DNA of 64,000 nucleotides from Onthophagus taurus (taxonomy: Eukaryota; Arthropoda; Insecta; Coleoptera; Scarabaeidae). The translations under genes were made by a program, and so were the position numbers. Each line of letters starts with the position of its first letter. Position 1 is the stretch's first letter. Below are positions 58,901 through 64,000 of the stretch, piece by piece. Under the pieces are notes generated by a model. It had not been told where the DNA came from. It did not search any database and saw nothing but the letters and a program-made list of their open reading frames with translations. Where the stretch lies: NCBI RefSeq assembly GCF_036711975.1, contig NC_091976.1, positions 25,482,001 through 25,546,000 of the forward strand. The letters are read 5' to 3'.

Positions 58901-61015
58901 TCAGTTTCGCATAATATCATTAAAGTAATTCGAGAGAAAAGGAGGGCGCACTGTAAATGGGAACGTTTTGGCAACCGACTTGACTACCTCACTTTTTCTA
59001 TCTTAATTACATGGAGTTTTTGTTGATCCTTCTCCAATCCAGCAGAATGTGGATAGTCTGGGAACAGATGCTCTTCTTTGACTCAGATGCAGTTTGACAG
59101 GATTGAGGTTGGGAGGCTCTGATGAGCATCAAGGTTACTGACAGTACTGGTACTGATGGTATTCCATCAATTTTAATCAAGGAATGTTCACACTCTCTGT
59201 CCCTACCTTTAATTATTTTATTTAACGCTTCATTAATAATGAGTGTCTTTCCTTCATTATGGAAATAATCTTTTATTCTTCCTATTTTTAAATCTGAGGA
59301 CTATTTTGCCAGCGTTTGGGAAAGTCTTTGAGAAAGTGGTTCAAGCACGTCTATTCTTTGCCCTTAAGTCTAAAATCAATTGTAGACAACATGTTTTTCT
59401 AAAGTTTGGTATATTCAGGGGAAATTTTTGCAATGGTTTGCTTCCTATCTGCAGGAAAGATGCCAGGAGAGATTCTGTGTGGTTCCTTCTGGTGTTGCAG
59501 GGTAGCCATCTAGGCCCTTTACTGTTTAATATTTATGTTAATGACATATTTGACGTCGTTAATTATACCCAATATTTAATATATTCTGACGATTTAAAAC
59601 TTTTTCTCTATATCTCCTCACCTCAAGATTGTTCTAAATTGTAATCTGATTTAGATAATCTTCATGTTTTTTGCTTAAATAATCGCCTTTCATCAAAACT
59701 GTTTACATAAGCTTTTTTTAATATAATAAACTTAAATAAAACTAGAAATTAACACAAAACAGGTTATTTATTAAAAAATAATATGATGTCACACTAAAAA
59801 ATTTTTCTGATTTTGTTCTTCTTCTTCTTCATGAACACTTTTTTGACTTTCTTGAGTAGAAGTTATTGCAGCTTTTGATGGAATAAGAATGATTTTCTTG
59901 GCAATGGGCGTATACTTGTAGTAAGAGGGTTAGGGCTCATCAATAATCTATGTATAATATCTCTATTATACGCCTCTCGGAAAAATTTTCTTGCAAATCC
60001 TTGCCTGTTGCACGAAAATGTTTATTTCGGGCTTCAGCAGCCTCTTCTGATAGTTGCCCAATCTGCAACAAGGCATGTGAAATAATTTCAACACCATGCA
60101 CTAAAATTTTGTGCATGGTTGGTGTCATCGCATGCCAGCTCTATAAAGTAATATACTGAGCTGTTTTGTATGCATATGTTTCAAATTTAACGACATCAAT
60201 CTCATGTCCACTTGATATTGCTTCTAATATAATCTTCAATCTGTAAATTAAGGTTTCAACAACTCCATTAATTTCGCTTGTCGATTTATGGTCTTGGAAA
60301 AATCTTCGACCTGAATTTTTGTCATAGCTAGCGTCATACTAAGCCCAACCCAACCCATCTCCTGTCTGAATTTGCTTGCCACTTTTCCATTGGAAACTTG
60401 TATGACAAATGAAGGATTGATTCAAACAACCGTATTGTTGCATGAAGGACGGATATTCCCAATCATTGTGTCATCTTTCTTCTTTGATGTATCATTACAG
60501 CTTTTTGAACTTTTTTTGACAAGTAGCACCGCATTGTAGATGCTGTGTTAGTTCTGGCATTGCAAATTTTCCCATCAACCATAGTAAATAATAGTTTGTG
60601 TTCAATTTCAAGATCAGGTCCTCTTTTCAAAGGTACTCTACTTTTTTGTAGCTCTTTTACTTCATGTTTTTTGATGTTCTACATAATATGATTTCATTTT
60701 TGGCAACATGCTTCGTTTCATGAATAAACCTGATTCTTATGGGCCTCTACAATATCAGGAGGAGGATATTTTGCCCTCTTTAGTTCTTAATCTAAATAGA
60801 ACAAAGGAGTTTTGGAAGATATTTGCATCAGAGTCTGTTGTATTTCTAGATAGATAGTAGTTCTAGGTCTAGTAATCGAAGTTTTACTGTAATTTAATAA
60901 AATAATTTTTTTTTATATATATTTTTATATAAATTTTTTGTTTGATTAGGTAAATTCTTGGTTAACATGGTTACAAGAGGCAGAGTCAGAGGAAGAAGAG
61001 GAGGGTGACGAATAA
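46979..61015 (+). CDS. NAT1: NAT1 / eIF4G2 / DAP5 translation factor, five coding exons
   Basis: Exons 46979-48098, 48154-48410, 53532-54269, 58248-58541, 60950-61015; all gt/ag with closing phases; 2475 nt, about 824 aa (human 907). MIF4G domain (about residues 29-265: FRKVRGILNKLTPEKF, LGNIKFIGELGKLEIL, EDLECLCQILRTCG, RIRFMLKDVIDLR); a Gly/Asn/Tyr-rich linker; MA3 domain on exon 3; W2/HEAT domain (VFYKWIKENVDSVNY, FLNWKEDVTDAYPGKGNALF) ending in the acidic tail WLTWLQEAESEEEEEGDE. It lacks the eIF4E-binding N-terminus of eIF4G and drives cap-independent or alternative initiation via eIF4A/eIF3. No in-frame AUG precedes the MIF4G domain; GTG 46979 (G at -3 and +4) is the best start, with ACG 46928 and ATT 46898 as alternatives; in-frame TAG at 46862. 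Exon 1 is unusually GC-rich compared with later exons. Confidence 0.93.
48888..48925 (-). ncRNA. Candidate hammerhead ribozyme in Penelope terminal repeat (left)
   Basis: Minus strand: GACTC (48925-48921), CTGACGA (48920-48914), stem II GGT-CTAG-GCC, GAAA (48902-48899), palindrome CCGG (48898-48895), TA (48894-48893, UH site), GAATT (48892-48888). Stem I has one mismatch and one G-U pair. The core is intact. Confidence 0.6.
49105..50182. mobile_element. Foldback element, about 400-bp arms, ACAGGGTGG termini
   Basis: Left end tacagggtggttcagttttt, right end mirrored as ggctgaactaccctgtgta. Arms pair over about 400 bp, including ccctctaaagggatgaaatt / attttatccccttagagggc. No transposase recognised. 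Sits between the two inverted Penelope terminal-repeat copies. Confidence 0.8.
50250..50287 (+). ncRNA. Candidate hammerhead ribozyme in Penelope terminal repeat (right)
   Basis: GACTC (50250-50254), CTGACGA (50255-50261), stem II GGT-CTAG-GCC, GAAA (50273-50276), CCCG (50277-50280), TA (50281-50282), GAGTT (50283-50287). Stem I pairs at all five positions (one G-U). Stem III is CCCG, so the palindrome seen in the left copy (CCGG) has been lost here. Confidence 0.55.
50594..51223 (-). CDS. Penelope GIY-YIG endonuclease domain
   Basis: 209 open codons on the minus strand. Key block IYQLECEDCNKFYVGESKQH (IYxLxCxxCxxxYVGxT-type), then HLKQHQYDV and ALCQHAIKSQHHF, the GIY-YIG nuclease with the CxxC insertion that distinguishes Penelope-like elements. 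The upstream linker is Lys/Asn-rich. Catalytic Tyr and His-region residues are visible. Open for its whole length but separated from its RT by a MITE, so the element is not intact. Confidence 0.8.
   Translation of the reverse strand: MIIRNKQETTLITNYMNENKKKNNTQPTENDNTQQVKIDNVTQIKYHKIKYIPKITDKITKFFKKYEINEIKFAQYNRNKLQNLMTNMKDKIKPMDKINTIYQLECEDCNKFYVGESKQHLHKHLKQHQYDVTSLKTTNKTALCQHAIKSQHHFNFEKPKILSSEKTTFNRKNVEAIFITKKYKQNSKFKSDTGKIGTLYAIIIDELSI
51342..51929. mobile_element. Foldback MITE inside the Penelope element
   Basis: Left end CAGGGTGATTCAAAAAACCG, right end mirrored, TA on both sides (51340-51341, 51930-51931). Nearly the whole element is palindromic (agacttctagagtagataat / attacctactctagaagtct and inner arms). 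It separates the endonuclease from the RT. Confidence 0.85.
51932..53050 (-). pseudogene. Penelope-like reverse transcriptase, frameshifted
   Basis: Minus strand: QTFGLPMGSNLSVNLTISGI (near 52400-52340), then KPKLLVKYIDDVLIIN with the catalytic YIDD (about 52305-52260), then FLDLKMMINDSDNKIYTSWY and KSQILNTMENLIRRAITLTD (52189-51990). Upstream, to about 53050, are N-terminal RT pieces in mixed frames. Several frameshifts and stops. Confidence 0.75.
54713..54913. mobile_element. Small palindromic MITE in NAT1 intron 3
   Basis: caaccactttattcaacctc at 54713 is mirrored by gaggttgaataaagtggttg at 54893-54912, with a second inner palindrome tattaactttgatctgcaaa / tttgcagatcaaagttaata. About 200 bp, non-coding. 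Confidence 0.75.
55160..58210. mobile_element. Array B: inverted-repeat-bounded satellite array in NAT1 intron 3
   Basis: 55165-55282 (gaatgagtgctgtaagtctt ... gacaatgtagggaaata) is mirrored at about 58088-58208, giving TIR-like ends of about 110 bp around the array. Inside, about 590-bp higher-order units repeat: accttaaaaacttcattaaa blocks at about 55975, 56573 and 57158, and cacgctcaaccggtaaaact at about 56348 and 56946. The content is closely related to array A. No protein is encoded. Confidence 0.75.
55296..55617. mobile_element. 322-bp MITE with 9-bp target duplication
   Basis: CAAGGACAGTAGAATCTAAC at 55296 and its inverse ending at 55617; the terminal repeats are identical over nearly 40 bp. 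Flanks are both TATCCAGAC (55287-55295 and 55618-55626). Array A has this site once (about 43713), i.e. unoccupied. A 9-bp duplication points to a Mutator-like (MULE) family. Confidence 0.85.
58542..59109. other. Start of NAT1 intron 4, no feature
   Basis: AT-rich, no recognisable gene or repeat. Confidence 0.3.
59110..59720 (+). pseudogene. Non-LTR retrotransposon RT relic (Jockey-like)
   Basis: Plus strand, in order and across frames: DSTGTDGIPSILIKECSHSL, ILPAFGKVFEKVVQARLF, then LQGSHLGPLLFNIYVNDIFD and YTQYLIYSDDLKLFLYISSP, which contains the catalytic [YF]xDD block (YSDD). Stops and frame changes show it is dead. Confidence 0.8.
59790..60720 (-). pseudogene. TE-derived gene relic of an unnamed insect family
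   Basis: Minus strand 60128-59940 reads PTMHKILVHGVEIISHALLQ and GQLSEEAAEARNKHFR, a block I associate with multi-copy uncharacterised, probably transposon-derived insect proteins (HKILxHG...LSEEAxEARNK). Weak upstream pieces (LKRGPDLEIEHKLLF, VDGKICNARTNTAS) lie at about 60640-60540. Frames are broken. Confidence 0.55.
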
Positions 61016-62060
61016 TATAAAGAAAAAGTAAAAAAACAGAGAAAAGAAAAAAATGTTTCGCGCCGTGCAAAAGTGTAAATTATTAGAAAAAGAACCTAAT
61101 AAAAATACTCTCTGAAGTAAATTAATTGAACGCGCGTAATAAAAGAAAAAACGCGTATAATAAAGAAGGGAGCGAGGACAACAACAAGAAAATAAAACAA
61201 CCCCGGCACATTCGTCCGCCCAACCTCAAAAAAAAATAAAAAAATACAACTTATAACACAAAAAAAGCATGAACCGATAATAACCTAATTATTAAATCGA
61301 AATCTTTGTTTTGATTTATATGTTTAGGTAGCCGTTAATGAAAAAAAAACTTAAAAAAAAAAATGAAGAAGAAAAAGAAAGTATTTCCGCTTTGTATTGT
61401 TTTTTTCTCTCTCTCTCTCTGTTCAGGTGTCTCGTCAGTTCGAAAATACGTTCGACTGTCGAATTAGTGGAATTGTACATTAATTAATCAATTTACATAA
61501 AATAGTAGCCTTATAATATTTTTTCCTCTATACATGTGAAGTAAATATTTTTTTTAATTTTTAAATCAAGTCTATAGAAATGTAGTGGTCTTGTAGATCT
61601 GTAAGGTTGCGTCTCTAACTTTCCCATTAAAACTAACCCCTCTCTCAAAAAGGAAAAAAAAAACTATATAATATTAATTTTGATGTAATAATAATTAATA
61701 TTATTATTTTTTTTTTAATAATAGTTTAAAAATTAAGGAATCTGATTTTAAAAACATTTACACGTCGAATATTTACGCGTATTATTTAAATAAAAAAATT
61801 ATAATAAAAACTGATTAATCTAGAAACTGAATTTTCGATTGGTTCTGTTATGGATGATTTTTTTGTCGTAACTAGTACGTGTATTTAGTATTAATGTATG
61901 TCATAAATTATATATCTACATTTTTATGTGCTTTCGTTTTTAAGTTGATGTGTGAAAAGTGGAACTAAGAAAATATTACAAAAAAAAATATAATGAAAAA
62001 AAAAATGATATCAAGAAAAAAATATAAAAGAAATAAACATAACTTATATACAAAATAATA
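61016..62060 (+). other. Probable NAT1 3' UTR
   Basis: Follows the TAA at 61013. A/T-rich, includes a (CT)n run near 61408-61422 and several AATAAA words (for example about 61190, 61785 and 62031). The exact end is unknown. Confidence 0.45.
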
Positions 62061-62629
62061 AAAAAATTAAACTATACATAATTAATAACTTTGCACTACT
62101 GTTGTATAAAGTAATAAGACATTGATAATTTTAAGATCCAATGTAAGGATGATCTTCTTTCCCCTGCCCCTCATTTTCAGTTTTATTACTTTTTTTTTAG
62201 ATACAATAGAAACAGAGAACATGGTACTGAGAATTTGTTGTTCATTTATGGTATTATTAAATACAGAGAAAAAAAAATCAAAAACGGCCAAATATTTTTT
62301 GTTTTATTTCAATTTATTTAAATAATCCTCATTAAAATAATTAATAACTTATATATATATTATTATTAATAACCATATTTACAGCAGTTTTAAGCATAAA
62401 AACATAGAAGATGGATTCCAAATTATCACAGAAGAAGTTAATGATTTCAAAATTTGATATTCTAGAAAAGGACCTATAGATAAAGTTGAAACGCGTTGAT
62501 TTTATGGATTTAGGATCAAACTCAAAAAAGAGCCACTCCAAGCTCTGAACTCTTTAGATATAAAGCTACAAAGTTAAACGACAATTTTATGAAAAGATCA
62601 TAAAATTTGATCACATATTAAGCTAAAAC
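62061..62629. other. Intergenic sequence, no feature
   Basis: AT-rich; a short AT run near 62350. No gene recognised. Confidence 0.3.
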
Positions 62630-63245
62630 TGCTTGTCACAAGTAAGGGTTGCTTTGAGAAATTTAAAAATCATTACAGCCTTCACAATTTGAAGTTGATG
62701 GGTGAGTCTCCCTCAGCTGATGATGAGGCGGCAAAACTGTATCCAGAATCCCTAAAGAATATAATTCAAGTTTGAATTTCTGCCTCTTAACGCAATATCT
62801 CTTCTTCAGCCTTTTCACTACTCGTACATTCTAGGTATATTATACCAGAGCTTTAAAAAAGTTGTCTAACTTTAACATAATGCTGGAAAAACACAACGTT
62901 GCTGATTGTATAGCAAATATTGAAGAATCGCGCGTGAATTGAAAAAATCTGAATTAAATGGTAGCTGGAGGAAAATCTGGAAAAGTGTTGAAGGATGATG
63001 AAAATTTATCATGAATGCATTGACATTAATGAAAATAACGAAAACGCCGTCCCAGCTATGTTAACTTTCAAAACAGATGAAGAATGTTGATGGAAAAGGA
63101 TCCTATAACATAACGAACCTTAAAGGCACATGAGATCTAAAACACCTTAGAAACTTTTGCAACAAGACTCCAAAATGGAACAAATAAGCGCAAAATTACA
63201 GACTTTAGACTAGAAATAAGTTTAAACGGCAAACTAGCTCCAAAT
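62630..63245 (+). pseudogene. Tigger/pogo (jerky-type) transposase relic
   Basis: Plus strand 62640-62775 reads SKGCFEKFKNHYSLHNLKLM then GESPSADDEAAKLYPE, matching the CENP-B-type DNA-binding region end (SRGWFEKFKKR...GEAASAD) of Tigger transposases. About 62875-63010 reads NVADCIANIEESRVN and GKVLKDDEN, matching the C-terminal block (TIxDCIxxIxES). The catalytic core between them is deleted or scrambled. Confidence 0.65.
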
Positions 63246-64000
63246 TTATGAATTCCCTATATTTTTAGACAATGCAGCTGAGAACTTAATATAACAACCT
63301 TTTTTTTACTATATAAACAGTAGTGTATTCATTTAATATCATTAATAAAATGTATAATACGTATATTTAGAATAAATGTATTTTAAAACTCAATATTTTC
63401 TTAATCCTTGGAACCAAATCCCTCTAATTCCATATAATTCAATGTTTCAATTTACGCTATTTCGATTTACACAGGATTTTCGCGAATTGGAAGGACTAGA
63501 GATATAATAAGTGATAAGAATTATTGTAAAAAGAAATATTAAGATAAATGCAGTTTTTGACCTTGACCTTATTTTCAAGGTTATATAAAGGTCATGACCA
63601 ATTTTTAAAATGGCACCCTATATATTTTATTGTAAAATCTGAATCTGTGGATAAAAGTAATTCAAAAAAAAATAAATAAAAAAATGTTACTGTGTGGTTT
63701 TGCCAGTACAACGGCAAAATATCTTTTGAAAAAAATTGAAACTTCTTTAGAAACAATTAACTAACGTTTATAATCCAGTAAGAACAAATAAGATTTATGA
63801 ATTTTTAAACATTTTCCTACCCGCTTCGATACATTGTCTTTAGTTGTTAATTCTTAGAGTACTATTTAAGAAACCTCAACAAAAAAAATCCAGAAGAGGT
63901 ACATCGAGTGACTTGGCTCGTCGGAAATACCTTTGGAAAGAGGTTTCCACATTTCTCCGCCTTTGTCAATTTGATAACAGAATAGCGCATAAAAAACAAG
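63246..64000. other. Gene-free end of window
   Basis: No coding signal. 63560-63600 contains a small palindrome (ttgaccttgacctt / aaggttatataaaggtcatgacc). Confidence 0.3.

Overview
The window is nuclear DNA from an insect, most likely a holometabolous insect and plausibly a beetle (order is inferred, not proven). It is AT-rich, has spliced genes with very short ancestral introns, an insect-type caudal gene, degenerate CCTAA (TTAGG-type) tracts, and many mariner/Tc1, hAT, Penelope-like and LINE remnants. Nothing in it looks prokaryotic.

Five host genes can be reconstructed exon by exon, with splice phases that close exactly. (1) caudal (cad/Cdx homeobox), minus strand, two coding exons at 17782-17305 and 8439-8117, 266 aa, separated by an 8.9-kb intron. 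(2) Api5 (AAC-11), minus strand, seven exons, 33499-29154, 530 aa with a C-terminal RGG tail. (3) Mitochondrial monothiol glutaredoxin 5 (Grx5), plus strand, two exons, 33915-34408, 146 aa, head-to-head with Api5 across about 415 bp. (4) Calcineurin B (CanB), minus strand, five exons, 41301-36501, 170 aa; its first coding exon encodes only the initiator Met. (5) NAT1/eIF4G2/DAP5, plus strand, five coding exons, 46979-61015, about 824 aa, with no usable AUG before the MIF4G domain.

Layout. 1-8100 is transposon debris (mariner/Tc1 pieces, a broken integrase-like gene, a hammerhead-bearing Penelope-type repeat, a minisatellite) plus the probable 3' flank of caudal. 8100-17800 is caudal; its intron holds candidate regulatory islands, hairpin repeats and Penelope-derived duplicated sequence. 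18-29 kb is intergenic, with three long-inverted-repeat mariner-like elements and a decayed mariner. 29-34.5 kb is Api5/Grx5, with a hAT element and a foldback MITE inside an Api5 intron. 34.5-41.5 kb is CanB with TE debris in its large intron. 42-62 kb is NAT1, whose introns contain two related AT-rich satellite-like arrays and a deep transposon nest. 62.6-63.2 kb holds a Tigger/pogo transposase relic.

Most notable: several near-canonical minimal hammerhead ribozymes (type I with a four-nucleotide stem III) attached to Penelope-like repeats; the non-AUG start of NAT1; a 5.1-kb nested transposon stack that appears to have grown inside a roughly 58-nt NAT1 intron; two homologous arrays in NAT1 introns, one enclosed in inverted repeats and carrying a later MITE insertion with a 9-bp target duplication, both packed with GAAnnTTC heat-shock-element-like units; and a dispersed repeat with a perfectly paired 16-bp hairpin.
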